NCBI GenBank assembly: GCA_033283165.1
Contig: JAWMQL010000003.1
Span: forward strand, 434,001 to 498,000
DNA from: JAWMQL01 sp033283165
GTDB lineage: Bacteria > Pseudomonadota > Gammaproteobacteria > Pseudomonadales > Halieaceae
Direction: 5' to 3'
DNA: 64,000 nucleotides
Shown: in pieces, positions 43,610 through 52,717 of the stretch
Position numbering within the stretch: position 1 is the first letter of the stretch
Layout: each line of letters opens with the position of its first letter
The notes under the pieces: model-generated
What the model was told of the DNA's origin: nothing
The model's input: only the letters and a program-made list of their open reading frames with translations
Databases searched by the model: none
Program-made: the position numbers and the translations under genes

Positions 43610-44749
43610 ATGGGACTGCTGCCCGCGCGCCGCGTCGCCAGGTTTCTCGCGTCGCTGCTGCCTGCCCTGATGCTCACAGCACCTTTGCCGGCCATACCCC
43701 TGCTGGCCGCACCTCTGCTGGCCGCACCTTTGCTGGCTGCCCCCGTGCACGCCGCCGAGGAGGTGGATTACCTCAGCTTCGCCACCGAGGACGAGGCCAA
43801 CAGCACAGAGATCTTCCGCAAAGCCAGTCCCGCGGTGGTGTATGTCACCAACACCGCCCTGCGGCGCGACTTCTTCAGCCTGGACCTGCAGGAAATACCG
43901 CGCGGCTCCGGCACCGGCTTTGTGTGGGACGAGAGCGGCCTGATCGTTACCAACTACCACGTGATCGCCGGCGCCCACCGCCTCACTATTACCCTCCAGG
44001 ACCGCACAGACCACGCGGCGGAAATCATCGGGGTAGCGCCGGAGAAGGACCTGGCGGTGCTGCGGATAGCGAACCCGCCGGATCACCTGGTCAGCCTGCC
44101 CCTGGGAGATTCATCGGAGCTGAGTGTGGGCCGTAAGGTACTCGCCATCGGCAACCCCTTTGGCCTGGACACCACCCTGACGACCGGCGTGGTGAGCGCG
44201 CTGGGGCGCGAGATCCGCGCGCCCAGCAACCGCAAGATCCGCGGGGTGATCCAGACCGATGCGGCGATCAACCCGGGCAATTCCGGCGGCCCGCTGCTCA
44301 ATTCGCTGGGCCAGCTGGTAGGCGTGAATACGGCTATTTACAGTCCCTCGGGGGCCAGTGCCGGTATCGGCTTCGCCATCCCGGTCAACACGGTCAAGGA
44401 CGTGGTGCCGGAACTGATCAGTTACGGCCGCATCCTGCGGCCGATCCTCGGGCTGGAGCTGGCCTCGGATCGCTGGATCCGGCGCTACCGGATCGAGGGG
44501 CTGCCCATCGTGCAGGTCTACCCGGGCCTGCCGGCGGACCAGGCCGGGCTGACCGGCGCCTGGCGCAACGCCCGCGGCGAGGTATCGCTGGGGGATATCA
44601 TCGTCGAGATCGACGGCCGCCCCATGCGCAGCCGGGACGATTACCTGAGCCTGCTGGAAAGCAGGAAGCCCGGCGACTCCGTGACCCTGAAAACGCGCCG
44701 CAATGGCGAGGAACTGAGTTTTACGGTGCGGCTGGCCGAGTCGCAGTAG
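43610..44749 (+). CDS. Periplasmic S1C trypsin-like protease (DegP/HhoA family)
   Basis: 379 aa. A long signal peptide contains three in-frame repeats of LLAAP (43701-43743). Protease domain triad: His in TNYHVIAG, Asp in APEKDLAVL, Ser in NPGNSGGPLL. A single C-terminal PDZ domain (ASDRWIRRYRIEGLPIVQVYPG... DIIVEIDGRP). One PDZ domain fits DegS/HhoB-like or HtrA-type members; no membrane anchor remains after the signal. Two bases after DUF1499. Confidence 0.93.
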   Translation: MGLLPARRVARFLASLLPALMLTAPLPAIPLLAAPLLAAPLLAAPVHAAEEVDYLSFATEDEANSTEIFRKASPAVVYVTNTALRRDFFSLDLQEIPRGSGTGFVWDESGLIVTNYHVIAGAHRLTITLQDRTDHAAEIIGVAPEKDLAVLRIANPPDHLVSLPLGDSSELSVGRKVLAIGNPFGLDTTLTTGVVSALGREIRAPSNRKIRGVIQTDAAINPGNSGGPLLNSLGQLVGVNTAIYSPSGASAGIGFAIPVNTVKDVVPELISYGRILRPILGLELASDRWIRRYRIEGLPIVQVYPGLPADQAGLTGAWRNARGEVSLGDIIVEIDGRPMRSRDDYLSLLESRKPGDSVTLKTRRNGEELSFTVRLAESQ

Positions 44750-44774
44750 AGCCGAGCGACCGTCCGCCTGGCGA

Positions 44775-45524
44775 TCAGGCCAGGGTGCCGCCTTCGACGC
44801 GGATGTCCTCGCCGGTAATGTGCGCGCCATCTTCCGAGGCGAGCATGGCCACCACCCCCGCCACCACCTCTGGCTCCCTGGGCCCGGTGAGGGAGGAAAT
44901 GCGGGGCATCAGGTCAAAGTCCATCGTGTCGGGAAAGGCGATGCCCTCGGTCATGCCGGTCTTGATGTCCCCGGGGCAGACGCAGTTGGCGCGCACCCCG
45001 CGCTTGGCATATTCCACCGCGATACTGCGGGTCATCGCCAGCACCCCTCCCTTGCTGGCGCTGTAGGCCGCGCCACAGGGCAGGCCCGCCAGGGCGGCGG
45101 TGGAGGCGGCATTGACGATACTGCCGCCACTGGCCACCAGGTGCGGCAGCACCGCCCGGCACAGGTACATCGTTCCGGTCAGGTTGACGGCGATCAGCCG
45201 GTCCCAGTCGCTGCTCAGCAGCCGTTCCGTGTCGTCGAAGCGCAACACCCCCGCCATGTTGACCAGGGCGTACAGGCCGCCGTGAAGCCTCACGCAATCC
45301 GCCACGCAGGCCTGCACCGCAGTCTCGTCGCTGATATCACAGACGGCAGCCGTGGCGTGACCACCGGCACTGACAATTTCTGCCACCAGGGCATCCAGCG
45401 CCTCGCGATTCAGGTCGACGCAATGCACCGTACCGCCCTCCGCGGCCAGGCGCCGGGCACAGGCCCGACCAATGCCGCTGGCGGCCCCGGTAACCATAAC
45501 CACCCTGTTTTGAAACCTCTCCAC
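44775..45524 (-). CDS. SDR-family oxidoreductase
   Basis: 249-aa classical SDR: TGAASGIGRACARRL, NMAGV, Ser in NAASTAAL and YSASK, then CPGDIKTGM. GTG start with GGGAGC upstream. Isolated on the minus strand, divergent from the acyl-CoA dehydrogenase pair at 45786; the 261-bp space between could hold shared control. Confidence 0.92.
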   Translation of the reverse strand: MERFQNRVVMVTGAASGIGRACARRLAAEGGTVHCVDLNREALDALVAEIVSAGGHATAAVCDISDETAVQACVADCVRLHGGLYALVNMAGVLRFDDTERLLSSDWDRLIAVNLTGTMYLCRAVLPHLVASGGSIVNAASTAALAGLPCGAAYSASKGGVLAMTRSIAVEYAKRGVRANCVCPGDIKTGMTEGIAFPDTMDFDLMPRISSLTGPREPEVVAGVVAMLASEDGAHITGEDIRVEGGTLA

Positions 45525-45785
45525 TTGCGATGCTCCCGGCCAGAACAGAATGGGGCCAGCATGACGCCGCTGGCCGAATCGGTCAACTGAACCGGTTCGG
45601 CCCGCTATACCGGCCCGCCATACCCCCTCCAGCTGCCGGGGGTGGCGCTTTTTGCCAGCCGGGCTGACTGCTTAGGTCATTTGCCTGACCGCTCCCCTTG
45701 GGTACCCTGAGGGACCTTATTCGGGCTGTATGCTGCGGGCATTGCACGCAGCTCGCCAGTCCCGACCCCGACCACAGGAGTTGCC
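45525..45785. promoter_or_regulatory. Divergent control region, SDR and acyl-CoA dehydrogenase pair
   Basis: 261 bp without a gene. It contains a hairpin ACCCCC (45622-45627) / GGGGGT (45638-45643) followed by CGCTTTTTG, a possible terminator or attenuator on the plus strand. The ACAGGAGTTGCC ribosome site directly precedes the GTG at 45786. No clear sigma-70 boxes. Confidence 0.35.
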
Positions 45786-47000
45786 GTGACAGCAGCCATC
45801 AGGAGCGACGCTTTGGAAGACCTGGAAGAATTCCGCGCCGAGGCCCGGGCCTGGCTGGAGGCCAACTGCCCCGAATCCCAGCGCCAGCCCATGACCGCCG
45901 CGGACCAGTACTGGGGCGGCCGTCGCGGCCGGTTTCCCAGTGCGGACGCCAGACTCTGGTTCGAGCGCATGCGCGACCGGGGTTGGATCGCGCCGGAGTG
46001 GCCGGTGGAATACGGCGGCGGTGGCCTCAGTCCGCAGCAGGCCAGAATCGTCGCCGAGGAGATGAAGCGCATCAGGGCGCGCAAGCCCCTGTTCGGTCTC
46101 GGCCTGTGGATGCTGGGCCCGGCGCTGCTGGAATACGGCACCGAGGCACAGAAACAGCGCCACCTGCGCGCTATCGTCAACGGCGAGCTGCGCTGGGCCC
46201 AGGGCTACTCCGAACCGGGTTCCGGTTCCGACCTGGCCAGCCTGCAGTGCCGGGCCGAGGACAGGGGCGATCATTTCCTGGTCAACGGCTCCAAGATCTG
46301 GACCACCAGGGCCGACGAATGCGACTGGATTTTCTGCCTGGTGCGCACCGACCCCCAGGCGAAGAAACAGGAGGGAATCAGCTTCCTGCTGATCGACATG
46401 GACGATCCCGGTATCACCACCCGACCGATCGAATTGATCAGCGGCGAGTCCGAGTTCTGCCAGACATTCTTCGACAACGTGTCGGTCCCCCGGGAGAACC
46501 TGGTGGGCGAGTTGAACCAGGGCTGGAGCGTGGCCAAGGCCCTGCTGGTACACGAACGCAAGCTGATGGCGGAAATGGGCAGCGAATCACCGCGCCAGGT
46601 GCTGGTACCCAACGAGGCGGCCCGCGCCTACCTGGCGTTCGACAACGGCAAAATCGCCGACCCGGAATTGCGCCGCCAGCTGGTGGAGTACGACATGCGG
46701 ATGCACGCCATCGGCCTGACCCACTTCCGCACCTTCGAGGAGAAGGTGGCCGGCGTCCGCAGCGCGGCACCGCTGGTCATGAAGTACGTCGGCACCGAGG
46801 CAGAGAAAGCCAAGAGCGAACTGCTGCTGGCCATCATGGGTAGCAAGGCCCTGGGTTGGGAAGGGGAAGGGTTTACCGAAGCCGAACTGGATACCGTGCG
46901 GCTCTGGGCCATGAGTTACGCCATGACGATTGCCGGCGGCACCTCTGAGATTCAACTCAACGTGGTCGCCAAAAACGTACTCGGCCTGCCCCAGTCCTAG
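45786..47000 (+). CDS. Acyl-CoA dehydrogenase, first of a pair
   Basis: 404-aa flavoprotein of the acyl-CoA dehydrogenase family. FAD/substrate motifs: GYSEPGSGSDLASL, SKIWTTRADE, and the C-terminal GGTSEIQLNVVAKNVLGLP. It is followed after 10 bp by a second, dissimilar dehydrogenase gene. Adjacent pairs in steroid-degrading bacteria form alpha2beta2 enzymes (established for FadE28/29-type); the KSI-like gene behind strengthens that reading. GTG start with a GGAGT site. Confidence 0.93.
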   Translation: MTAAIRSDALEDLEEFRAEARAWLEANCPESQRQPMTAADQYWGGRRGRFPSADARLWFERMRDRGWIAPEWPVEYGGGGLSPQQARIVAEEMKRIRARKPLFGLGLWMLGPALLEYGTEAQKQRHLRAIVNGELRWAQGYSEPGSGSDLASLQCRAEDRGDHFLVNGSKIWTTRADECDWIFCLVRTDPQAKKQEGISFLLIDMDDPGITTRPIELISGESEFCQTFFDNVSVPRENLVGELNQGWSVAKALLVHERKLMAEMGSESPRQVLVPNEAARAYLAFDNGKIADPELRRQLVEYDMRMHAIGLTHFRTFEEKVAGVRSAAPLVMKYVGTEAEKAKSELLLAIMGSKALGWEGEGFTEAELDTVRLWAMSYAMTIAGGTSEIQLNVVAKNVLGLPQS

Positions 47001-47010
47001 GAGAAAGGTG

Positions 47011-48153
47011 ATGGCACTGGTATTGAACGAAGAGCAACGCCTGCTGCAGGACTCGGCGCGGGACTTCCTCGGCGCCAATGCGCCCGTGGCGGCCCTGCGC
47101 GCATTGCGGGACAACCGGGACCCGCTGGGTTACGCCGCCACGCTATGGCAGCAGATGGCAGAGCTCGGCTGGGCCAGCATCATCCTGCCCGAGGAGTACG
47201 GCGGCCTGGAGTTCGGCTTCCCGGGGCTGGGCGTGGTGCTGGAGGAAACCGGCCGCACCCTGGCGGCATCGCCCCTGTTCGCCTCGGCCGTGGTCTGCGC
47301 TTCGGCCATTTTGCTGGGCGGCAGCGAGCGCCAGAAGGAGGCCCTGCTGCCCCGGATCGCCGCGGGCGACCTGACCCTGGCGCTGGCCCTGGAGGAAAGC
47401 AACCACCATCGACCGCACCGGGTTGCGACCCGCGCCGAACGCCAGGCCGATGGCAGTTTTGTGATCGACGGCAGCAAAACCTTCGTCCTGGACGGCCACA
47501 GCGCCGGACAACTGATCGTGGTAACCCGCAGCGCTGGCGAGCGGGATGACCGCAGCGGCCTGAGCCTGTTCCTGGTCGACCGGGAGGCCTCCGGCGTCGA
47601 GGTGCAGCGCACCATCATGGCGGACAGCCGCAATGCCGCCAACATCGGATTCAACGCGGTGCGGGTCGACGCCGAGGCCCTGCTGGGCGAGGTCGGCCAG
47701 GGCTGGGCGATACTGGAACCGGTCCTGGACCGGGGCCGGGTCGCCCTGGCGGCGGAGATGCTGGGGCTGGCACAGGAGGTCTTCGACCGCACGGTCCAGT
47801 ACCTCAAGGAGCGCGAGCAGTTCGGCGCCCTGATCGGCAGCTTCCAGGCCTTGCAGCACCGCAGCGCGCACCTCCAGGCCGAGCTCGAACTGGCCAGGTC
47901 AGTGGTCCTGCAGGCCCTGGCCACCGCGGACGAGGCACCCGCGCAGTTGCCCCTGCTGGCCAGCCTGGCCAAGGCCAGCCTCAATGACCTGGTCAAGCTG
48001 GCCACCAACGAGGCGGTGCAGATGCACGGCGGAATCGGTGTAACCGACGAACTGGAAATCGGATTCTTCCTGAAGCGGGCCCGGGTGGCGATGCAGGTAT
48101 TCGGCGACTCCGGTTACCACAAGGACCGCTACGCCACCCTGTGCGGCTACTGA
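47011..48153 (+). CDS. Acyl-CoA dehydrogenase, second of a pair
   Basis: 380-aa partner: LNEEQRLLQDSARDFLG N-terminus, middle beta domain (LALEESNHHRPHRVATRAE), C-terminal helices with QFGALIGSFQALQHRSAHLQAE and EAVQMHGGIGVTDELEIG. Its active-site and FAD-contact sets look complementary to the first gene, as in heteromeric dehydrogenases. ATG preceded by GGAGAAAGG. Confidence 0.93.
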   Translation: MALVLNEEQRLLQDSARDFLGANAPVAALRALRDNRDPLGYAATLWQQMAELGWASIILPEEYGGLEFGFPGLGVVLEETGRTLAASPLFASAVVCASAILLGGSERQKEALLPRIAAGDLTLALALEESNHHRPHRVATRAERQADGSFVIDGSKTFVLDGHSAGQLIVVTRSAGERDDRSGLSLFLVDREASGVEVQRTIMADSRNAANIGFNAVRVDAEALLGEVGQGWAILEPVLDRGRVALAAEMLGLAQEVFDRTVQYLKEREQFGALIGSFQALQHRSAHLQAELELARSVVLQALATADEAPAQLPLLASLAKASLNDLVKLATNEAVQMHGGIGVTDELEIGFFLKRARVAMQVFGDSGYHKDRYATLCGY

Positions 48154-48177
48154 CACACACCCTGAGGAGACCCTGCC

Positions 48178-48534
48178 GTGGAAGCAAAAGACAAGATTGC
48201 AGTCGTTGACCGCTACGTCGACGCATTTGATCAGCAAAGCACGGATATCATCCGCGAAATCTACGCCGATGACGCGGTGGTGGAAGACCCGGTGGGCACC
48301 GACCCGCACGTGGGAATCGAGGCCATCTGCGCCTTTTACGAGATCGGCCTGGGTGCGGGGGCCAAACTGGCATTGACCGGGCCGGTGCGCTGTGCCGGCA
48401 ATGCCGCCGCGTTTCCGTTCCAGGTCAGGATGCCGGGCCTGGCGATCAACATCATCGATGTGTTCGAATTCAACGATGCCGGCAAGGTCATCAGCATGAA
48501 GGCCTACTGGGGGCCGGACAGCACGGAGTCCTGA
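48178..48534 (+). CDS. Ketosteroid-isomerase-like protein
   Basis: 118-aa NTF2-fold enzyme very close in pattern to steroid delta5-3-ketoisomerase: Tyr in VDRYVDAFD, catalytic Asp in VVEDPVGTDPHVG, FYEIGL, LTGPVRCAGNAAAFPFQVRM, and the Asp-bearing NIIDVFEF. It may shift a double bond in 3-keto-steroid-like substrates. GTG start with GAGGAGA. Follows the dehydrogenase pair by 24 bp and overlaps the acylase gene tail-to-tail by 31 bp. Confidence 0.85.
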   Translation: MEAKDKIAVVDRYVDAFDQQSTDIIREIYADDAVVEDPVGTDPHVGIEAICAFYEIGLGAGAKLALTGPVRCAGNAAAFPFQVRMPGLAINIIDVFEFNDAGKVISMKAYWGPDSTES

Positions 48535-50678
48535 CCGCTTACCTCCCCCACCGGTGAGTAGGCGCGGCTGGCGTGGCGCTCGAGCTCCGATCGTTCCAGG
48601 TACAGTGGTTTCTCGCGCATGGCGGCGAACAGGGGCGCCTGGTCCGCGTAGTGCGGTGAGCCGGCATCGGTAGTGCCGCTGCCGAAATTGTGCACCGACC
48701 AGGACTGCGGTCGGCCCGCCTCATCCCACTCCACGAACAGGATATAACTGTCTCCCGCCTCGTCCACCAGTGCCCCGCTGGCGGGGTCAGGCGTACCGTA
48801 CACCGCGCGCAGGATGTCGGGGCCACCGTCCAGGGGCCACTCCCGTTCACCGCGTCGCAGCCGGTTTACCTCACCCCAGGCCGGGTCCAGGCGCCCGAAA
48901 TGCCGGCGGAGGTAGCCGACGGCGGCGCGCAGGGAGTCCAGCATCGAGACACCCTCCACCGCCGTGCGGTAGTCCACCCGCGCGCCCAGGGTCAATACCC
49001 CCAGGGCCGCAGCCCGGTTGTCGCGCCCTGTCGCCAGGTCCCATTGCCGCAGCAGGTCGAAAGCGGCGGCAAGTTCCGGCTCATCCGCCGGCGGCCCGCC
49101 GCGCAGCATCTCCCGCAGCGCCTGCAGGGGCGGAAACTCGCTGTCGTAGTGCAGGTCGTACTTGATCGCCCGCAGGCGCGCCCGGTCGATCGGACCCGGC
49201 GCAGCCAGCAGTGTGCGCAGGCGCAGGGCGCGGTTGGTCATCTGCTGCTCGATACCCAGGGTGGGACTGTAGTTTCCCGGATCGGGGCCGCCCGGCCCCA
49301 CGGTGGCCACCCAGGGCGTGTTATTGGCGTTGAACACCACGCCCGACGGCGGGTTGCGGGTCGCCGGCAGGGCGGTGAACGGGAGGTAACCGGCCCAGAT
49401 CAGGTCCGAGCGATCGCCGGGCAGGTCCGCCGACCAGTCCCAGCCTTCCTCCCGCCGCGGAAAGCGGCCGTTGTAGTAGTGCGCGATATTGCCGCGGGCA
49501 TCGGCGTACACGTAGTTCAGGCTGGGCTGGCCGCCCATGGCGAGGGCTGCCTCGAATTCATCCCTGTCGCGCGCCAGGTTCTGGGCCAGTAACTGGTCCA
49601 GCCCGCGCAGCTCGCCCATCCCGGCCCAGCGCAGGGCGTAGGCGCCGTGCGCCAGTTTCAGCACCGGGCCGTGGACTGAGCGGTACAGGGGCTCGGTAAA
49701 CGTCCAGTACAACGGCCCCAGCAGTTTTACCCGGATTCCCACCTCCTCCACTGCCAGGTCACGCCACCGGCCGTCCAGCAGGTACTGTTGGTCGTTGTCC
49801 GGGTTCAGATGCAGGCGATAGACATCCACCAGGTCGGGCTTGTTCACCGTGTTGGCCCAGCCCAGGTGGCGATTGTGGCCATGCAGGATCAGCGGGCTGC
49901 CGGGAAACGTCCCGCCAACGATATCCAGGCCCTCCTCCGAGTGAAGTCGCGCCTCGTACCAGGCCACGGGGCCGGTCAGGGGCTGGTGGGAGTTCACCAG
50001 CAGACGGGTATAACCGTCGCCGGTCCGTGCCGGTGCCAGCGCCACGCCCTGGCTGCCTGGTTCCGGCTGCGCCCTGCCCGTGTACTGCAGCGCGGCGGGG
50101 CCCTGCTGCGCCAGCTGCCGCGGCGCACCTGCCAGCAACTCGCCCAGGACCTTGTCAAAGCCATAGAACAGGGGCGACTTGAACAGGAAGCCCGCCACGA
50201 TATCCTGCGCTGTCACCGGCAGCAGCAGCGCCTCGGTCTGATCCGGGTGCCGCGCCGCGTACAGGTTGATGCCATCGGCATAGGCGCGTGCAATCTGCCG
50301 CGCGGCGGGGCTGACGTCGCGTTCGAAACGGGCCGCCACCGCGGGCCAGACGCCCATCAGGTGGACCAGGTAATCGGTGGCCGCCGCGCCCCGGCCGCGC
50401 ACCGCGGCGAGCGACCCCCGGGTGGCCAGGATCACCTCCTGGATGGTGGTGAAATCGTCCTCGGCATGGGCGTAGGCGAGGCCGAAGGCGGCGTCGGCAT
50501 TGCCACGGCCATAGACGTGCGGCACACCGAAGTCATCGCGCAGTATCTCGACCCGGTAATCCCGCCCCCGCTGCTCGTAAACCGCGAGCCCCGGGCCAGG
50601 CGTGGCGCGGGGATAGATCAGCGCGCCCACTGCCAGCACCAGCGCCAGCATCAGTCCGGTAACGATCACAGCGCGCAT
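48504..50678 (-). CDS. Penicillin-acylase-family Ntn hydrolase
   Basis: 724-aa exported amidase. N-terminal hydrophobic signal/anchor, then alpha chain (YRVEILRDDFGVPHVYG), then the autocleavage site near Gly208-Ser209 (PEPGSQGVALAPA), which would make the beta-chain nucleophile. LLVNSHQPLTGPVAWYEARL and NDYMTNRA-like MTNRALRLRTLL match AHL/aculeacin acylase groups. Substrates may be N-acyl homoserine lactones or other amides. The overlap with the KSI gene is only the last 31 bp. Confidence 0.9.
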   Translation of the reverse strand: MRAVIVTGLMLALVLAVGALIYPRATPGPGLAVYEQRGRDYRVEILRDDFGVPHVYGRGNADAAFGLAYAHAEDDFTTIQEVILATRGSLAAVRGRGAAATDYLVHLMGVWPAVAARFERDVSPAARQIARAYADGINLYAARHPDQTEALLLPVTAQDIVAGFLFKSPLFYGFDKVLGELLAGAPRQLAQQGPAALQYTGRAQPEPGSQGVALAPARTGDGYTRLLVNSHQPLTGPVAWYEARLHSEEGLDIVGGTFPGSPLILHGHNRHLGWANTVNKPDLVDVYRLHLNPDNDQQYLLDGRWRDLAVEEVGIRVKLLGPLYWTFTEPLYRSVHGPVLKLAHGAYALRWAGMGELRGLDQLLAQNLARDRDEFEAALAMGGQPSLNYVYADARGNIAHYYNGRFPRREEGWDWSADLPGDRSDLIWAGYLPFTALPATRNPPSGVVFNANNTPWVATVGPGGPDPGNYSPTLGIEQQMTNRALRLRTLLAAPGPIDRARLRAIKYDLHYDSEFPPLQALREMLRGGPPADEPELAAAFDLLRQWDLATGRDNRAAALGVLTLGARVDYRTAVEGVSMLDSLRAAVGYLRRHFGRLDPAWGEVNRLRRGEREWPLDGGPDILRAVYGTPDPASGALVDEAGDSYILFVEWDEAGRPQSWSVHNFGSGTTDAGSPHYADQAPLFAAMREKPLYLERSELERHASRAYSPVGEVSGQDSVLSGPQ

Positions 50679-50721
50679 ACCAGCCCTCCCCGCCGTTGCG
50701 CGCCAGTGTACCCGAACGCGC

Positions 50722-51567
50722 TCAGTCGTTCCCGAGGCTCCCCTCGCGATAGTCGGCGATCGCCTGTTCTATTTCCCCGGGGGTGTTCATCACGAAGGGA
50801 CCGTAGTGCGCCACGGGCTCCCGCAGCGGATGGCCGCGCAGGACCAGCAGCCCGGCCCCCTCCGGCCCGGCCTCGAGCTGCCAGCAATCGCCCTCCCCGG
50901 TCACCACCAGCTGCTGGCTGTCGATGGCGCTGCCGGCCTGTACCAGGCCGCCGTCGTAGACGTAGGCCAGCAGCGACTCGTCCTGCCCGGTGGCGATCTG
51001 CAGCCCGGCCCCGCTGTGCAGGGTGAGGTCCAGCACGGCGGCCCGCGAGGCCAGCTCTGTCAAGGGCCCCGCCAGGTCCAGCGCGCCCAGGTGCCAGGTG
51101 CCGGCGATGGCGGTCGCCTCAAAGCCCTCGCCGCTGCCCCGTGTGAGCGCTTCCCCCGGAATGTCCCGGTAGCGCGGCGCAGACATTTTCTCCGCTGCGG
51201 GCAGGTTCACCCAGAGCTGGAATCCGTGCAGGCCAGCGCTGTCCAGGGTGGGCATTTCCGAGTGAATGATGCCCCGCCCGGCGGACATCCACTGGACCCC
51301 ACCCCCGCGGACTTCGCCCCGGTTGCCCCGGCTGTCCTCGTGTACGATACCCCCGACCTTGAGGTAGGTCAGGGTCTGCATGCCCCGGTGCGGATGGGGT
51401 GGGAAACCGCCGACATAGTCCTCGTGCCGCGTGGAGCGCAGCTCATCCAGCAGCAGGAAGGGGTCCATGCCGGCGTGGCGCATGCCACTGACACGCTGGA
51501 TTGCCACCCCGTCGCCATCCCGGCTGGCCTGGCTGCTGCGGACTTCGCGAATCGTTCGTTGTTGCAT
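50722..51567 (-). CDS. Pirin-family protein (YhaK-like)
   Basis: 281-aa bicupin. The N-terminal cupin carries metal residues in GGFPPHPHRGMQTLTYL and IIHSEMP; the C-terminal cupin lacks them. Some pirins act as quercetinases or redox sensors. AGGAGGATGTC precedes the ATG. It is divergent from a LysR gene, as yhaK is from yhaJ in E. coli, with the dyad at 51647-51661 between them. Confidence 0.93.
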   Translation of the reverse strand: MQQRTIREVRSSQASRDGDGVAIQRVSGMRHAGMDPFLLLDELRSTRHEDYVGGFPPHPHRGMQTLTYLKVGGIVHEDSRGNRGEVRGGGVQWMSAGRGIIHSEMPTLDSAGLHGFQLWVNLPAAEKMSAPRYRDIPGEALTRGSGEGFEATAIAGTWHLGALDLAGPLTELASRAAVLDLTLHSGAGLQIATGQDESLLAYVYDGGLVQAGSAIDSQQLVVTGEGDCWQLEAGPEGAGLLVLRGHPLREPVAHYGPFVMNTPGEIEQAIADYREGSLGND

Positions 51568-51644
51568 GACATCCTCCTGAAATTCTGATGAGGACAGAAT
51601 AGGCTCGTTTTTATCGGAAAAAAATTGCATTATTGCCCACGTAT

Positions 51645-51661
51645 TATTCGAAATAATCGAA
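51645..51661. promoter_or_regulatory. LysR-type operator, copy 1
   Basis: TATTCGAAATAATCGAA, containing the dyad TTCGA-N5-TCGAA within the larger ATTATTCGAAATAAT (T-N11-A form). It sits between the divergent pirin and LysR genes. An identical 17-mer is at 52615-52631. Confidence 0.7.
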
Positions 51662-51675
51662 TCCTGGAGGACACC

Positions 51676-52593
51676 ATGCAGCGCACCACCCTGGAGCAAT
51701 GGCGCATGTTGCGCGCCGTGGTGGAACACGGCGGCTTCGCCCAGGCCGCGGCGGCCATTCACAAGAGCCAGTCCACCATCAATCACGCGGTGCACAAACT
51801 GCAGGACCAGCTGGGCCTGCCCCTGCTGGAGGTGGTGGGTCGCAAGGCGCAGCTCACCGAGGCGGGCCAGCTCATGCTGCGCCGGGCGGGCCAGCTGCTG
51901 GACCAGGCAAAGGCGCTGGAAGCGGTGGCGGAAAGCCTGGCCGCGGGCACCGAGGCGGAGATCCGGGTGGCGATCGACGAGGTCTACCCCTACGCCTATC
52001 TGGCCGCAGCGCTGGAAACCGTGTCCACCGAGTTCCCCAACACCCGGGTCCAGTTGCGGGAGGTGGTGCTCTCCGGCGGGCCCGAGCTGCTGCTGAGCGG
52101 GGCCGTGGACCTGCTGGTCGCGGGCGAGGTGCCGCCCGGGTTTATCGGCCAACCCATCATGCAGGCCCTCTTTCTCCCGGTGGCGCACGTGGACCACCCC
52201 CTGCACCAGTTGCAACGCCCTCTGTCACTGCAGGACCTGGCGCGGCACCGGCAGCTGGTCATCCGCGATTCCGCCCTGGAGGCCTCGCGGGACTCGGGCT
52301 GGCTGGGCGCGGAACAGCGCTGGACCGTATCGCACGTGGCGACCTCCGTGGACATGATCGAGCGGGGACTGGGCTTCGCCTGGCTGCCCGCCTCCCGCGC
52401 CGAACCGGGGCTGGCGGCGGGGATCCTGCGGGAACTGCCCCTGGCCCGGGACGCCAGGCGCTATGCCAGCCTGTACCTGATCTACGCCGACACCGATCGC
52501 GCCGGACCGGCGACCTGCCGCCTGGCGGAATTACTGCTGAGCCACGGCGCCGAATACCAGAAGCTGCATGCGGGGCCGGGGACGAGTGCCTGA
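51676..52593 (+). CDS. LysR-family regulator (YhaJ-like)
   Basis: 305-aa regulator. HTH at residues about 1-60 (EQWRMLRAVVEHGGFAQAAAAIHKSQSTINHAV), with the linker helix and a periplasmic-binding-like effector domain from about 90. Gene order pirin < > LysR > YqjG-type reductase matches the E. coli yhaK/yhaJ/yqjG area, where YhaJ senses electrophilic aromatics. The 17-bp dyad on both sides suggests control of both neighbours and itself. GGAGG before the ATG. Confidence 0.92.
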   Translation: MQRTTLEQWRMLRAVVEHGGFAQAAAAIHKSQSTINHAVHKLQDQLGLPLLEVVGRKAQLTEAGQLMLRRAGQLLDQAKALEAVAESLAAGTEAEIRVAIDEVYPYAYLAAALETVSTEFPNTRVQLREVVLSGGPELLLSGAVDLLVAGEVPPGFIGQPIMQALFLPVAHVDHPLHQLQRPLSLQDLARHRQLVIRDSALEASRDSGWLGAEQRWTVSHVATSVDMIERGLGFAWLPASRAEPGLAAGILRELPLARDARRYASLYLIYADTDRAGPATCRLAELLLSHGAEYQKLHAGPGTSA

Positions 52594-52614
52594 CAGCACC
52601 GGCACCTGTCGCCA

Positions 52615-52631
52615 TATTCGAAATAATCGAA
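52615..52631. promoter_or_regulatory. LysR-type operator, copy 2
   Basis: The same 17 bases as at 51645-51661, located 22 bp after the LysR stop and 86 bp before the reductase start. This ties the reductase gene to the same regulator. Confidence 0.7.
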
Positions 52632-52717
52632 CTTAAGAGCCCATAATTTCCGATTTTACCCTGCCTGAATCGAAAGTAAGGTGGGCCGCTCTACTACCTC
52701 GGGACAGGAGCGCGCAC

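Noticed and set aside
45622..45653. Hairpin with T-run as a gene terminator
   Set aside because: No plus-strand gene ends before it, so it is kept only as a possible attenuator in the divergent gap.
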